Of a stretch of DNA of 64,000 bases, positions 45,176 to 57,391 are shown one piece after another. Under the pieces are notes generated by a model. It was not told where the DNA came from. It made no database searches and saw nothing but the letters and a program-made list of their open reading frames with translations. The translations under genes were made by a program, and so were the position numbers. The first letter of the stretch is position 1; every line of letters begins with the position of its first letter. The DNA is from Methylocystis sp. (GTDB taxonomy: Bacteria; Pseudomonadota; Alphaproteobacteria; Rhizobiales; Beijerinckiaceae): NCBI GenBank assembly GCA_002929055.1, contig PERY01000010.1:1-64000 (forward strand). Reading direction: 5' to 3'.

Positions 45176-46201
45176 TTACTTCGCGAGCGCCTCGCGCAGG
45201 CGTTCGGCTGCGGCCTCGGGTGTGATGTCGCGCTGCGGCGAGCCCAGCAATTCGAAGCCGACCATGAATTTCCGCACCGCCGCCGAGCGCAGCAGCGGGG
45301 GAAAGAAATGCCCGTGAAAATGCCAATGCGGGTGCGGCTCGCCATCGCTTGGGCGCTGATGAAATCCCATGGAATAGGGAAACGGCGTGTCGAAGAGTCT
45401 GTCGTAAATGAGCGTCACATTCTTCAATGCGTCGGCGAGCGCTGCAATGTCGCTTTCGTCGAATTCATCCAGCGCTGCGACATGGCGGCGCGAAAGTAGC
45501 AAAGTCTCGAAAGGCCATGTCGCCCAGAAGGGAACGAGCGCGACGAAGCCGTCATTGGCGTAGACGATGCGCTCGCCGGCCTTTTCCTCGAGGGCGAGAT
45601 AGTCGCACAAGAGACATGAACTGCGCTCGCCGAAATAGGCGCGCTGGCGGGCGGTCTCCTTGACGAGTTCGTTCGGCGCGCTTCTTGTCGCCCAGATCTG
45701 ACAATGCGGATGTGGATTGGAGGCGCCCATCATCGCGCCGCGATTCTCGAAAATCTGTACGGCGCCGATGTCGTCCAGGGCGTCGAGCGCCGAAAATTCG
45801 CGGCGCCAGAGCGAGACCACCTTTTCAGTTTCGGCGACGCTCATCTGCGAAAGAGTTAAATCGTGGCGCGGCGAAAAGCAGACGACGCGGCAAACGCCCG
45901 GTTCGCTCCTTGCGACGATTAATCCGCCTTCGTCGATCTCGCCGGCGGCGCCGCCCGCTTGCAGCGCGGCATAATCATTGTCGAAGGCGAAGACGTCATC
46001 GTAAGCGGGATTGATTTCGCCATTGGCGCGGCGATTGCCCGGGCAAAGGTAGCAGTTGGGGTCATATGCGGGAATCGCGGCTTCTGCGACAGGCTCGATC
46101 TGCCCCTGCCAGGGACGGCTGGTGCGATGCGGCGACACCAGCACCCATTCGCCGGTGAGCGGATTGAAGCGGCGATGAGAGTCGTGCTGTAGCCGCAGCA
46201 T
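45176..46201 (-). CDS. galT: Galactose-1-phosphate uridylyltransferase
   Basis: A 341-residue HIT-superfamily enzyme. The zinc-type Cys pair CYLC (50, 53) and the active-site NPHPHCQIW with nucleophilic His166 are present. A second half-domain carries FVALVPFWATWPFETLLLSRRH and FHGHFFPPLLR. It transfers UMP from UDP-glucose to galactose-1-phosphate in the Leloir pathway. ATG at 46201 begins MLRLQHDSHRRFNPLTGEWVL; it follows galK by 13 bases, so the two form an operon. galE and galM are not nearby. Confidence 0.97.
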   Translation of the reverse strand: MLRLQHDSHRRFNPLTGEWVLVSPHRTSRPWQGQIEPVAEAAIPAYDPNCYLCPGNRRANGEINPAYDDVFAFDNDYAALQAGGAAGEIDEGGLIVARSEPGVCRVVCFSPRHDLTLSQMSVAETEKVVSLWRREFSALDALDDIGAVQIFENRGAMMGASNPHPHCQIWATRSAPNELVKETARQRAYFGERSSCLLCDYLALEEKAGERIVYANDGFVALVPFWATWPFETLLLSRRHVAALDEFDESDIAALADALKNVTLIYDRLFDTPFPYSMGFHQRPSDGEPHPHWHFHGHFFPPLLRSAAVRKFMVGFELLGSPQRDITPEAAAERLREALAK

Positions 46202-46214
46202 TGTCCAGTCCTTT

Positions 46215-47384
46215 TCAGATGGCGACGGAACCCGCGCCTGCGGCAGGAAAACAGGAGAAGATGACGGGCGCGAGGCCGGTCTCTTTCTCATACGCGGGCG
46301 CGACGCGCGCTGCAAAGCTTTCGGCGGCCGTCGCCTCGACGAGGCTGACGACGCAGCCGCCAAAGCCCCCGCCGGTCATGCGCGCGCCATATGCGCCCGG
46401 AGCGCCGCGGGCCAAATCCACCATCAAATCCAGTTCCGGGCAACTGACCTCGTAATCATCCCGCAGGCTCGCGTGAGACGCGTTCATCAAGCGGCCGCTC
46501 GTCTCCAGAGCGCCTGCTTCGAGAGCAGCCGCCATTTCAAGCGTGCGCGCGTTTTCCGTGACGACGTGACGCGCCCGCCGCGCGATGCGCCCGGGAAGCA
46601 GATGCGCATGCATTTCGAGTTGCGCCGTGTCGATGTCGCGTAGCGCCGCTACGCCATCTATGGCTTTGTAGAGAATGGCGACCGCCTGCTCGCAATCAAG
46701 CCGCCGTTCGTTATAGGCGCTGCCGGCCAGTTGATGGTGAACCATGGTGTTCGCGACGACGATGCGCGCGCGGGAGTCGATGCGGATCGGCGTCGCTTCG
46801 AGGCTTCGGCAGTCGAGCAGAAGCGCGCAGCCTTCAATCCCATGACAGGAGATGTATTGGTCCATGATTCCGCAGCGCATGCCGACGAATGCGTTCTCGG
46901 CACTCTGGCTCGCCTTGGCGAGCTCGAGCCGGTCGATCGGCTCTCCGGCGACGCTCATCAGGGCGTATCCAACGGCGACCTCGAGCGCGGCCGAAGCGGA
47001 AAGCCCGGAGCCCATGGGCAATGTGCTCCATATGGCGATGTCGGCGCCAGGCAGACGATGCCCCGTCGCCCCAAGTTCAACCGCGACGCCGCGAACATAA
47101 TCGCTCCAGTCACGACGGCGCTCCTGCGCGACGTCGAGATCGAACGTGAATGACCGGTCGAGGTTCGCTGAATGAACCTTGATCAGGCGATCCGTGCGCG
47201 GCGCAATTGCGACGAAGGTCGCAAGGTCGAGTGCGGCAGGGAGAACGAAGCCGTCGTTGTAATCGGTGTGTTCGCCGATGAGATTGACCCGTCCCGGCGC
47301 ACGAAAAAGCAGCGGGGTAGCGCCGTAACGCCGCTCGAAGGAGAGGGAGAGTTCGGCGAGGCCGCGTCTCGTTGCGTCGTTCAT
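46215..47384 (-). CDS. galK: Galactokinase
   Basis: A 389-residue GHMP kinase. The galactokinase signature FRAPGRVNLIGEHTDYNDGF lies at about residues 27-46, the ATP loop LPMGSGLSASAALEVA at about 123-138, and MTGGGFGGCVVSLV near the C-terminus. It phosphorylates galactose to galactose-1-phosphate, feeding galT. It is transcribed divergently from the GH2 gene, with 172 bases between, so one regulator could control both. Confidence 0.97.
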   Translation of the reverse strand: MNDATRRGLAELSLSFERRYGATPLLFRAPGRVNLIGEHTDYNDGFVLPAALDLATFVAIAPRTDRLIKVHSANLDRSFTFDLDVAQERRRDWSDYVRGVAVELGATGHRLPGADIAIWSTLPMGSGLSASAALEVAVGYALMSVAGEPIDRLELAKASQSAENAFVGMRCGIMDQYISCHGIEGCALLLDCRSLEATPIRIDSRARIVVANTMVHHQLAGSAYNERRLDCEQAVAILYKAIDGVAALRDIDTAQLEMHAHLLPGRIARRARHVVTENARTLEMAAALEAGALETSGRLMNASHASLRDDYEVSCPELDLMVDLARGAPGAYGARMTGGGFGGCVVSLVEATAAESFAARVAPAYEKETGLAPVIFSCFPAAGAGSVAI

Positions 47385-47556
47385 CGTTTCTGCATAGCCT
47401 CAGCTATATGAAAAAACCGCGACAGCGATCGAAAATGCTGGCGCCGTTACGTAGTTTCGCGTAGGAGAAACGTCTCTCACGAATGTCGCATTATTCTAAA
47501 CCGCTATCATCTTTTATCCGACCCTGCAGCGGGCCAGCTTTTGGCCGGGGACGACG

Positions 47557-50288
47557 ATGGTGAGCGAAGCGCGTATCAGCCTGGATGGCTTGTGGGAGTT
47601 CCAGTATCTCGGCCATGGCGCCTCTGCGTCGAACGAGAAAAGGAACATAATTGTTCCAAGTCCATGGCAGGCTCAGTTCCCTGATCTGAGCATGCGTGGC
47701 GGGATCGCGATATATCGCAGGCGCATCGAGCTTCCGGCAGAATGGGTCGGTGAGCGGGTCTTTCTGCGCTTCGGGGCGGTATTTCATATAGCGCATGTCT
47801 TCGTGAATGGCGTGCTGACCGGCAGCCATGTCGGAGGCTTTTTGCCGTTCCAGTTCGACATCACCGGGCACCTGCGTCCGGGCGCGGTCGAGATCGAGGT
47901 CCGCGTCGAAAGCCCGACGGACGATCCCGCCGAGTTTCCGAACACGCCCTTCGCGGAAATGCCCTTCGGCAAACAGAGCTGGTATGGGCCGCTCTCCGGG
48001 ATATGGCAGTCCGTGTCTCTCGAGCGGCGAGTCGTCGATCATCTGACGAGCGCGCGTGTCGGGGCCGAGCTTGCGAGCGGCGACGTCGCCGTTCAGCTCA
48101 GCTTTGCGCGGGCGCTTGTCGCCAGAACCCGGGTGACGCTGGAAGTGCTGGATCCTGACGGCGAGACGGTTGGCGGCGCGAGTGCGGAACTGGCTTTGGG
48201 CGCGGAGCACGCCGCGCTGCGCGCGCTTGTCCTCGCGCCGCGGCCCTGGTCGCCCGACGCGCCGAACCTCTACAGTCTTCGCGTTGTGATGGCGCGGGAG
48301 GGCGTTGATGTCGATCTGTACGAAACGTCGTTCGGCTTTCGCACCATCGAGACGCGCAACGGCAAGCTCTACCTGAATGGCGAACCCTTCTATCTGCGCG
48401 CCGCGCTCGATCAGGATTATTATCCCGACACGATCTGCACGCCGCCGTCACTGGAGTTCATCGAGGACCGTTTCCGCAAGGCCAAAGCGCTCGGTCTGAA
48501 CGCGCTTCGCTGCCACATCAAGGCGCCCGATCCGCGTTACTACGAGGCGGCGGATCGCCTCGGCCTTCTGATCTGGGCCGAGCTTCCCAACGGCGGCTAT
48601 TCGACCGAGCGCTCGCGTGAACGCAAGGAAACGACGCTCAAGGGAATCATCGATCGGGACGGCAATCATCCATCGATCTTCTGCTGGACGCTGATCAACG
48701 AGAATTGGGGCGTCGATCTCGTGCATGACGCTAAGCACCGCGCCTGGCTGAAGCGGCTCTACAGATGGCTGAAGGATTATGATCCGACGCGGCTCGTTGT
48801 CGACAACTCGCCGCTTGCGCCGAGCTTTCATGTGCAGAGCGATCTGGCGGACTACCATTTTTATGCAGCGATCCCCGACAGCCGGCATGATTGGGACCGC
48901 TTCGTCGATGCGCTCGCCGATCGCGGCGACTGGCTGTTCAGCCCCGAAGGCGATGCGGTGATCACCGGCGAGGAGCCGTTGATGTGCTCGGAGTTCGGCA
49001 ATTGGGGCTTGCCCGATCCTGAAAAGCTCAGCGACCGCGATGGGCGGGAGCCCTGGTGGTTCGAGACAGGCCACGACTGGGGCGAGGGGGTCATGTATCC
49101 GCATGGCGTGCAGAACCGCTTTCACGACTGGAGCCTCGACCGCGTCTTCGGCAGTTTCGGAGCTTTCATCGAGGCGACGCAATGGCAGCAGTTCCGCGCG
49201 CTGAAATATCAGATCGAGGCGATGCGCCGACGCCCGGAGATCGCCGGCTATGTCGTCACGGAACTGACCGACTGCCATTGGGAGTCGAACGGCCTTCTCG
49301 ACATGCGCTCGAATCCGCGCGCGTTCCACGATGTGTTCCACACGATAAACGCCGATACGGTGATCGTCCCGCGGCTGGAGCGGGCGGCTTTCTGGGGCGG
49401 CGAAACGCTCGAGGTCCAGATTCATATCGCGCACGGGGGGACGAAGCCGATCGAGGGCGCGACGCTCGAGATTCTTGCTGACTGGCCGCAGTCTATGCAG
49501 GCGCCTCGTGTCGAACCGCTCGGCGTCGCCGATATGGGCGTCGTCTCGATCGCGCTTCCCGATGTCGAACGTTCCTGCATGGGCCGGGCGTCGTTCGCAT
49601 TGAAGGGCGCCGACGGGGGCGTGATCGCGCGCAACGTCGTCGAATTCGCGCTGCATCCGAAAGGTGGCGAACGGGCGGGCGTCTCGCTCTGGTCGCATGA
49701 GCCGGAGGTGCGCGTCTGGCTTCAGCGGCTTGGTTATCGTCTTGGCGACGGCCCGCAGAACGCCGACGCGCTGATCGCGCTGCGCAGCACGCCGGAGCTT
49801 GCGAATTACGTGCGCTCTGGCGGCCGCGCGCTGCTGCTCACGGAAGAGGAGGGAACGCTGACGCCGTTCTTCCCGCACTGGCAAAACGTAAAGATCGTCG
49901 CCCGTGACGAGACGTTGTGGCGCGGCGACTGGGCGTCGTCCTTCGCCTGGGTGCGACGCAACGGCGCTTTCAGGCGGCTTCCGGGCGGGCCGCTCATCGA
50001 CGGCACGTTTGACCGCGTCATTCCCAGGCACGTCATCTCGGGCTGCAATCTGCTCGATTTCCACGCACGCGTTCATGCGGCGCTGACTGTGGGGTGGATT
50101 CACAAGCCTGTCGGGCTCGCGGTCGAACGAAACTATGGCGAAGGACACATCGTGATATCGACCTTTCGGCTGATGCGCGATGCGCCTGGCGCGGACCCGA
50201 CCGCAACCGCGTTGTTCGATGCGCTGATCGCGACCGCGATGCAGAAATCGGCCCCTCCGCTGTTGAAGCCAGCGACTCTCGAACCCGC

Positions 50289-50292
<4 letters not shown>
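47557..50292 (+). CDS. Glycoside hydrolase family 2 protein
   Basis: A 911-residue enzyme with no signal peptide. Domains in order: jelly-roll sugar-binding (about 1-165, [24 protein letters not shown]), immunoglobulin-like (about 170-270), TIM barrel (about 270-560) with acid/base Glu382 in LINENWG and nucleophile Glu479 in CSEFGNW, and a long C-terminal extension that includes a Rossmann-like segment ([21 protein letters not shown]). The specificity may be beta-galactosidase, beta-glucuronidase or beta-mannosidase. Divergence from galK-galT favours release of galactose; this is inference. Confidence 0.86.
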
Positions 50293-51848
<1,556 letters not shown>

Positions 51849-51992
51849 TCGCCCCGGCTCCGTGGAGAAAGAAAAGACAAACGCCGCTACGCCTCGGTAA
51901 GTTCCCAGCTTCGCCGCGCCTGCCAGCTTGCCGCGCGCCTTTTGCGCGCTTAATGGTTGATGGTCTCCTTTTTCAATTTGGAAGTCGCGGCG

Positions 51993-53630
51993 ATGACTGA
52001 GACGATCGGCTCCTATCTCGTCAGACGCATCGGCGAAGAAGGCGTCGGCCATGTGTTTGGCGTGCCGGGCGACTACTGCCTCACGCTCTTCTCGCTCATC
52101 GAAAACAGTCCCCTGAAAATTATCAATACATGCGACGAGCAGGGCGCGGGCTTTGCGGCCGACGCCTATGCGCGCATGAACGGCCTTGGCGTCGCCTTGC
52201 TGACCTATTGCGTCGGCGGACTGAAGGCCGCGAACGCCGTCGCCCAGGCCTATGCCGAGCGATCGCCCGTCGTCGTCATCAGCGGCGCGCCCGGCGCGCG
52301 CGAGCAGTTGCGCAATCCCCTGCTGCATCATCGCGTGCGCGATTTCGACACGCAGCTCAGGGTGTTTCGCGAGCTCACCGTCGGCGCGACCGTGCTCGAC
52401 GATCCTTCCACCGCGGCGAGCGAGATCGACCGGATGATTGCGCTCGCGCGCCGTCACAGCCGTCCGGTCTACATTGAACTGCCGCGCGACATGGTGGGCG
52501 CGCCGATCGCGCCCGCCGCTCCCCGCCCCCTGCCAACGGAGACGAGCGATCCGGAAGCCCTGGCGCAGGCGGTCGACGAAGCCGTCGAGCGCATGACGGC
52601 GGCGCAGCACCCGGTCATTCTGGCGGGCGAGGAATTGCATCGCTTTCGTTTGCAGGAGAGCCTCGCCGCGCTTGTCGAGCGCACCGGCTTTCCTGTCGCC
52701 GCGACCATCATGGGCAAGTCCGTCTTTCCAGAGTCGCATCCCGCCTATATGGGCGTGTATGAGGGGGCGATGGGGCAGGAGGCGCTGCGCGATCATGTCG
52801 AGAGAAGCGACTGCCTGATGCTGCTCGGCGCCATGATGACCGATATCAACCTCGGCATCTATACGGCCAACATCAATCGCCGTTTCTCGATCTACGCCGC
52901 CAAGGACCGCGTCTCCGTCGGGCTTCATGTCTATGACGATGTGCGCATGGAGGACTTCATAGCCGCGCTCGCCGCGCATGGCTGGGAGAGGCGGCGGGTC
53001 GCGCCCTTTCATCATCCCCAGCATCCGGGGCCGTTCGAACCGAGCGACCGGGCGATGACCGTCGAGGCGCTGTTCCGGCAGATCAACGCCTTCCTGGAAG
53101 CGGACATGATCGTGATCGCGGACCCGGGCGACGCGCTGCTCGGCGCGTCTGACCTCTTCATCAGCGACGGCGCGCATTTTCTGGCGTCGGCCTATTACAC
53201 CTCGCTGGGCTTCGCCGTTCCGGCGTCGCTGGGCGTCAAGGCGGCGGCGCCGAGATTGCGCCCGCTGGTGCTCGTCGGCGACGGCGCCTTCCAGATGACG
53301 GGCGTGGAAATATCCACCGCCGCCCGCTTCGGCATGAACCCCATCGTGATCCTCTTCGACAATGATGGCTACGGCACCGAGCGGCCGATGCTCGACGGCG
53401 GTTTCAACGACATCAAGCGTTGGGAATATGCGGAACTGGCCCGGGTCATCGGCGGCGGGATCGGGATCAAGGTCGCGACCGAACGCGAGATGGCGGCGGC
53501 TCTGGCGCAGGCGCGCGCCAATGAGTCGGGCTGGTCCCTCATCCAGGTGATGCTCGATCGGGAGGACCGCTCGCCGGCGCTCCAGCGGCTGACGGCCAAG
53601 CTGGCCGAGAGAGTGCGGGCCAAGGGCTGA
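51993..53630 (+). CDS. Pyruvate decarboxylase-like TPP enzyme
   Basis: A 545-residue thiamine-diphosphate enzyme of the pyruvate/indolepyruvate/phenylpyruvate decarboxylase group. The N-terminal domain has GVPGDYCL and [15 protein letters not shown] (Glu49, cofactor activation) and the His pair [12 protein letters not shown] (112-113) typical of decarboxylases rather than acetolactate synthase. The C-terminal domain has [12 protein letters not shown] and the Asn-type metal site [11 protein letters not shown]. It would release an aldehyde from a 2-oxo acid. ATG at 51993 has GGAAG upstream; an ATG at 51960 is possible. Substrate unresolved. Confidence 0.88.
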   Translation: MTETIGSYLVRRIGEEGVGHVFGVPGDYCLTLFSLIENSPLKIINTCDEQGAGFAADAYARMNGLGVALLTYCVGGLKAANAVAQAYAERSPVVVISGAPGAREQLRNPLLHHRVRDFDTQLRVFRELTVGATVLDDPSTAASEIDRMIALARRHSRPVYIELPRDMVGAPIAPAAPRPLPTETSDPEALAQAVDEAVERMTAAQHPVILAGEELHRFRLQESLAALVERTGFPVAATIMGKSVFPESHPAYMGVYEGAMGQEALRDHVERSDCLMLLGAMMTDINLGIYTANINRRFSIYAAKDRVSVGLHVYDDVRMEDFIAALAAHGWERRRVAPFHHPQHPGPFEPSDRAMTVEALFRQINAFLEADMIVIADPGDALLGASDLFISDGAHFLASAYYTSLGFAVPASLGVKAAAPRLRPLVLVGDGAFQMTGVEISTAARFGMNPIVILFDNDGYGTERPMLDGGFNDIKRWEYAELARVIGGGIGIKVATEREMAAALAQARANESGWSLIQVMLDREDRSPALQRLTAKLAERVRAKG

Positions 53631-53757
53631 CTCAAGGGCTGAGCCAAGGGCTCAGGTCAGGGAATTTGAGGTTGACAGCGGCATGGCGAAACCCGCATAT
53701 GCCGCTACGATCGACCGCCCCGGCGGGCTGATCCTTCTCGCAAATCGCGGGAGAGAT

Positions 53758-53842
53758 GGGGGAATGTCCCGAGCGGCAAAGGGGGCGGACTGTAAATCCG
53801 CTGGCTAAGCCTTCGTAGGTTCGAGTCCTACTTCCCCCACCA
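53758..53842 (+). tRNA. tRNA-Tyr (GTA)
   Basis: An 85-base tRNA with acceptor arms GGGGGAA / TTCCCCC, anticodon GTA at 53792-53794 in GGACTGTAAATCC, a long variable arm (TGGCTAAGCCTTCG region), T-loop GGTTCGAGTCC and an encoded CCA end at 53840-53842. The long variable arm with GTA is characteristic of bacterial tRNA-Tyr. Confidence 0.97.
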
Positions 53843-53895
53843 TCGATCTTGCCCCGCCGCCAGACTGCTTCAGATCGCGGGCGCGCGGCTGAAGA

Positions 53896-54366
53896 TCACC
53901 ATCCCCATCCGCCGCCGTAGCCGCAGACATTCACCCAGGTCTGCGACCAGCCCCAGCCCGTCCAGACCGTGCGCGGGCGATAGCATCCGCCGCCATAGCC
54001 TCCGAAGCCGTAAACGACAGGCCGGTAGAAGGCGCGGCGATAGCCCCAGCCGCCTCCGTAGCCCCCGTAGCCCCAGCGTGGGCCCCCCCAGCCATAGCCA
54101 CGGCCGCCCCAGCCGCCGCCCCAGTGATTTCCGCCCCAGTGTCCGCCGCCCCAGCCATAACCGCGACCACCCCAGCCGCCACCGCCCCAATGGCCGCCGC
54201 CCCAGTGTCCGCCGTTGAATCCTGCGCCGCCCCAATGGCCGCCGCGCCACCCGCCGCCACCCCAGCCGCCGCCGCCAAAGCCATGGCCCCAGGCCAGCGC
54301 TTCGGCGGGAACGGCGAGAGACGCGGCGACAGCGCCTGCGAGAGCAAATTTGCGGAACATCGACAC
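53896..54366 (-). CDS. Gly/Trp-rich secreted protein
   Basis: A 156-residue exported protein with a signal peptide (MFRKFALAGAVAASLAVPAEALA, cut near residue 25). The mature part is tandem Gly-Trp repeats (GGGHWGG, GGRGYGWGG) and Tyr-rich segments, with two Cys near the C-terminus (GGGCYRP, VNVCGYG). The composition resembles sulfur-globule or cell-surface glycine-rich proteins; no catalytic motif is present. The overlapping frames over this repeat-rich DNA are spurious. The ATG may be 54366 or, two codons later, 54360. Confidence 0.72.
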   Translation of the reverse strand: MSMFRKFALAGAVAASLAVPAEALAWGHGFGGGGWGGGGWRGGHWGGAGFNGGHWGGGHWGGGGWGGRGYGWGGGHWGGNHWGGGWGGRGYGWGGPRWGYGGYGGGWGYRRAFYRPVVYGFGGYGGGCYRPRTVWTGWGWSQTWVNVCGYGGGWGW

Positions 54367-54471
54367 CCTCCATCAGCTCGGGAGATACAGGTGGGGACTA
54401 GCTGACATGCGGGTTGATGAATGGCTGCTGAACAGATTTACCCTGCTCGGCACGCCGGGCGCCGCGCCCGG

Positions 54472-56217
54472 TTACTTTTTCGCTTTGGGATCGTTTTTCT
54501 GAGCCGGAGCGCGCGAGCCGCCGGGGGCAAATTTGTCGGACGACGGCGAGGCGTTGGGTGTGAAGCCAACAAGACGCGCGGGCCGTGCAGGCGGTAGCAG
54601 CATGTTGGGATCCGTGGCGCGGGCGGCGGATCGCACCGGGGCGATCGGCGCGCCCATGACCGATTTCGCGGAGGAGCGGCTTGTCGGGGTCGCCGCTGTC
54701 AGCGCGTTGAAATTGGAGCGATCGAGCCGGGCGGGGACGAATTCGCCCTTCTCCGCCACCGTGCGTTCGTCGCGCTTCTCGGCTGAGGCTTCCTTAGCCT
54801 CCGCAGATCGGCCGTCGGGCGCCGAGTAGGCCAGCGGCGCATTGTCTTTGTCTTCGGCGGCCTGCTGAGCAGGCTCCTCGGCGGCGCGCGAGGCGAGCGC
54901 GGCGGGACGCCGGGGGGGCGTCGGCGCCTTCACGAAGCGACGCGGGGCGGCGGATTCGGCGGCCTGTTCTTCGGCGGGTTCATTGGAGCTGCGAAGCTCT
55001 CGCGCGTTCCCTGCCTCGAGGCCGGCGACTTCGGCGGGCTTTTCATCCAGCGGCGTCGGCTTGTCGAGAGAGGCCGGACGGCCTGCAGGCGGCAGCGGCA
55101 CGCGGGCCTGGCGGGTGGTGCGTTTGACCTCTTCCTGCGGCGCTTCCTGGGCCGTTTCGTCCCCGGCGGGCGGAGCGGCGGTCTGGACCGAACGGGCGGC
55201 GGAGGGCGGAGCGACCGCCACGGCGCCGGTGGCGCTCATCGTCGTTTCTCCGCGCGGCAGGTCCGCTTCGGCGCGGGCGATCTGGTTGCGGCCGCGCCGG
55301 CTCGTCGGCTCCGGAGCGCCGCCGCCCTCCTCGCCGTCGGAAGAAACCTCGGCGTCTGCGCCCCGGCCGCGGCGCGGCGCGAGCGCCCATTGCTTGCGCG
55401 TGCTCGGGGGCGGCGCGGCGACCTCGGCGTCCTCTTCCTCGCCGCCGCCGCCGCCAAAGAGAGCGGCGAAGAAGCCGCCGAAGGGATTGCGGCGCGGCGC
55501 GGTCACATAGGCGCCGTTGGCGCGCGCCTCGATTTCGGCCCGCGCCTCTTCATAGCGCGCGAGCGGCTGTCCGTTCGTCGGCAGATGCACTGTCTTGCCG
55601 TCCGGGAAGAGGCGCACGAGCTGGTCGTAGCTCATGCGCGGCCAGGAGCGGACGTTGCCGACGTCGAGATGGACGAAAGGCGTGTTGGCGGTCGGATAAT
55701 AGCCGACGCCGCCGCGCTGCATGCGCATCCCGATCTCGCGAACCTGGGACATGGGCATGCCGGGCATGGTGGTGTCCATCGCCTTGCCGAGCATGTGCTG
55801 GGAATATTTGGCGACTGCGCGCGAGCGGGCGCGCAGCATCGCATTGGTCTCGGGCGAGCGATAGGCGGAGACGACGTTGATGACCTGATCCCCCGCGCCG
55901 GCGTGGCGATAGGCCTCCCAGACGACGTCGAAAAGGCGGGGGTCCATATTGGTCGGTTCGTCGCGGCGCCAGTCTCGCAGGAACCAGTTCAATTGCTGCA
56001 GGACGCGGCTGTCATACTGGCCGCCGACCAGATAGGTCGCCGCGATGTCCTCGCCGGTATGGGCGTGATGAAGATAGATCGTGCGCGTGTCGCCGTTTGC
56101 GACGGCGGTTTCCGTCATGCTCGGCGTGAAGGCGGAGAGAAAAGTTGCGAAAAGGCCCAGCGCGAATGAGACCGTCGAACGATGATTGCGGTGGTCGCTG
56201 TCGCGAGACGTCGTCAA
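54472..56217 (-). CDS. DUF882 / peptidase M15-like exported protein with long disordered tail
   Basis: A 581-residue protein from TTG at 56217; an in-frame stop lies 17 codons upstream and no ATG precedes the leader. An N-terminal hydrophobic helix (about 15-32) is followed by the DUF882 domain (about 40-215). The domain contains LHHAHTGEDI, NWFLRDWR, VVSAYRSPETNAMLR, SQHMLGKAMDTTMPG (His and Asp of the M15-like zinc site) and TPFVHLDVG. The remaining 360 residues are Pro/Ala/Glu-rich and probably disordered. It likely binds or cuts peptidoglycan crosslinks. Confidence 0.85.
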   Translation of the reverse strand: MTTSRDSDHRNHRSTVSFALGLFATFLSAFTPSMTETAVANGDTRTIYLHHAHTGEDIAATYLVGGQYDSRVLQQLNWFLRDWRRDEPTNMDPRLFDVVWEAYRHAGAGDQVINVVSAYRSPETNAMLRARSRAVAKYSQHMLGKAMDTTMPGMPMSQVREIGMRMQRGGVGYYPTANTPFVHLDVGNVRSWPRMSYDQLVRLFPDGKTVHLPTNGQPLARYEEARAEIEARANGAYVTAPRRNPFGGFFAALFGGGGGEEEDAEVAAPPPSTRKQWALAPRRGRGADAEVSSDGEEGGGAPEPTSRRGRNQIARAEADLPRGETTMSATGAVAVAPPSAARSVQTAAPPAGDETAQEAPQEEVKRTTRQARVPLPPAGRPASLDKPTPLDEKPAEVAGLEAGNARELRSSNEPAEEQAAESAAPRRFVKAPTPPRRPAALASRAAEEPAQQAAEDKDNAPLAYSAPDGRSAEAKEASAEKRDERTVAEKGEFVPARLDRSNFNALTAATPTSRSSAKSVMGAPIAPVRSAARATDPNMLLPPARPARLVGFTPNASPSSDKFAPGGSRAPAQKNDPKAKK

Positions 56218-56520
56218 GAGGATCGCTTCCCCGTCTGGCTTGAAGTCGAACCGTGAAGGTCGATTTCAAGACTGCTTCATCCCTTGCCTTTCGAGCCGGC
56301 GGGACCCGCTCTAAAGGCCCCTCCGCGTTTTGCGGGAGGCTCGATCTCTTGCGGCAAGCCGCTTATCGGCGCAGGGGGAGGGGCGCTCGGGCGCATCTTC
56401 TTGAAGATGACCCGCGAAATACCCAGGGACTGACGATACCAGCCCGCACGCCCCCAACGCGCGTTCAGGGTTAGGGTAACATCGTGGCGAAAAATTGCCC
56501 ACCTCGAAGGCGGGGGAGGG
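56218..56520. other. Intergenic region between the DUF882 and ClpP-like genes
   Basis: About 300 bases, all upstream of the DUF882 gene on the minus strand. A GC-rich inverted pair (CCTCCGC-TTTT-GCGGGAGG, 56319-56340) can fold into a hairpin, but no T-run follows; it may mark the 3' end of the ClpP-like transcript. No gene is seen. Confidence 0.45.
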
Positions 56521-57309
56521 TCAGCGCGCGGCGCTTCTCACGAATTGCGCGCCCAGGATCGGGTGGGCGCCGGGAATGAGCGCGAGCCGCTGCGTCGTCG
56601 CGTCCTTCGTCGTGAAGGCCTCCGAGGGCGGCCTGCGCGGCGGTAGGGGCACGTCGACCAATTCGGGAGCGGGCGCCCGTCCAAGCCCGGCGACGGCGTC
56701 CGACGAAATCCGGCTGTCGGGAATCCGCGCGCGATCGGCCACGGCCACGCGGATCGACCCTTTTGGCTGGTCCTGCGGGGTGGACAGCGCCCCGGCGACG
56801 GCGGTCTGCACCTTGCGGGCGATGTCGCTCCAGGCGCTCGGACCGGCGCTCGGAGCCTCCTGCGGCCGGGCGTCGGCGACCGCTATCGGCGCCTGCTGGC
56901 GCTGCCGGCGGCTCGCGATCAGCACCGGATTGTCGTCCTGATTGCAGTTTCGCATGCCCAGCGCGATCAGTTCGCGTCCGGACAAAACCCGGTATTCGCG
57001 GGTCAGATAGCCGAGGCGCGCCTGGACGGCGGCCGGATAGGACGAGAAGAGTTTCGACGAAATGCCGAGGTCGACCTCTTTTGTGATCGCGTTGTAGGCC
57101 TGATGGAATTTCACCTGCGCGTCGGGATAGACGCAGACATTGGGCAGGCTGAGCGCCAGCGTGCAGGCGGAGCGGCATTCGTGCAGCCGCACCTCGCGGT
57201 TTTCGCGGCGGTACTGCTCGGTTTGCGCTTCGTAATCGCTGACCAGCCCGCCGACGTCCTTATAGACGACGATGGGCGCTGGCGCCGGCGGCGGCGAAAG
57301 ATAGCCCAA
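56521..57309 (-). CDS. ClpP-like (COG3904-type) protein
   Basis: A 262-residue protein starting with TTG at 57309; a stop codon four codons upstream and the GAGGTG ribosome site fix this start. The N-terminal half has the ClpP-crotonase-like pattern of COG3904 proteins: GGLVSDYEAQ, HECRSACTLALSLPN with a candidate nucleophile Ser47 flanked by Cys, VKFHQAYN (His) and LGISSKLFSSYPAAVQARL. The C-terminal half is Pro/Arg-rich. A hydrophobic leader is not obvious, so its location is uncertain. It may be a serine peptidase; this is not proven. Confidence 0.65.
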   Translation of the reverse strand: MGYLSPPPAPAPIVVYKDVGGLVSDYEAQTEQYRRENREVRLHECRSACTLALSLPNVCVYPDAQVKFHQAYNAITKEVDLGISSKLFSSYPAAVQARLGYLTREYRVLSGRELIALGMRNCNQDDNPVLIASRRQRQQAPIAVADARPQEAPSAGPSAWSDIARKVQTAVAGALSTPQDQPKGSIRVAVADRARIPDSRISSDAVAGLGRAPAPELVDVPLPPRRPPSEAFTTKDATTQRLALIPGAHPILGAQFVRSAAR

Positions 57310-57391
57310 GACGCACCTCTACGCTTTACAGGTCTACGCGTGCCGGGATGTTCGCCGCGTTACGGTAAACATCTAATTAAGAAGAGCGGAA

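Noticed and set aside
47400-47520. Operator palindrome between galK and the GH2 gene
   Set aside because: Only weak, short inverted matches such as TACG/CGTA are visible, no better than chance.
51849-53177. N-terminal extension of pckA by over 440 residues
   Set aside because: The extension is antisense to the TPP-dependent decarboxylase gene and unlike PckA, which starts near 51848.
53931-54405. Ala- and Pro-rich frames overlapping the Gly/Trp-rich gene
   Set aside because: They arise from reading the same repeats in other frames; only the Gly/Trp frame has a signal peptide and ends sensibly.
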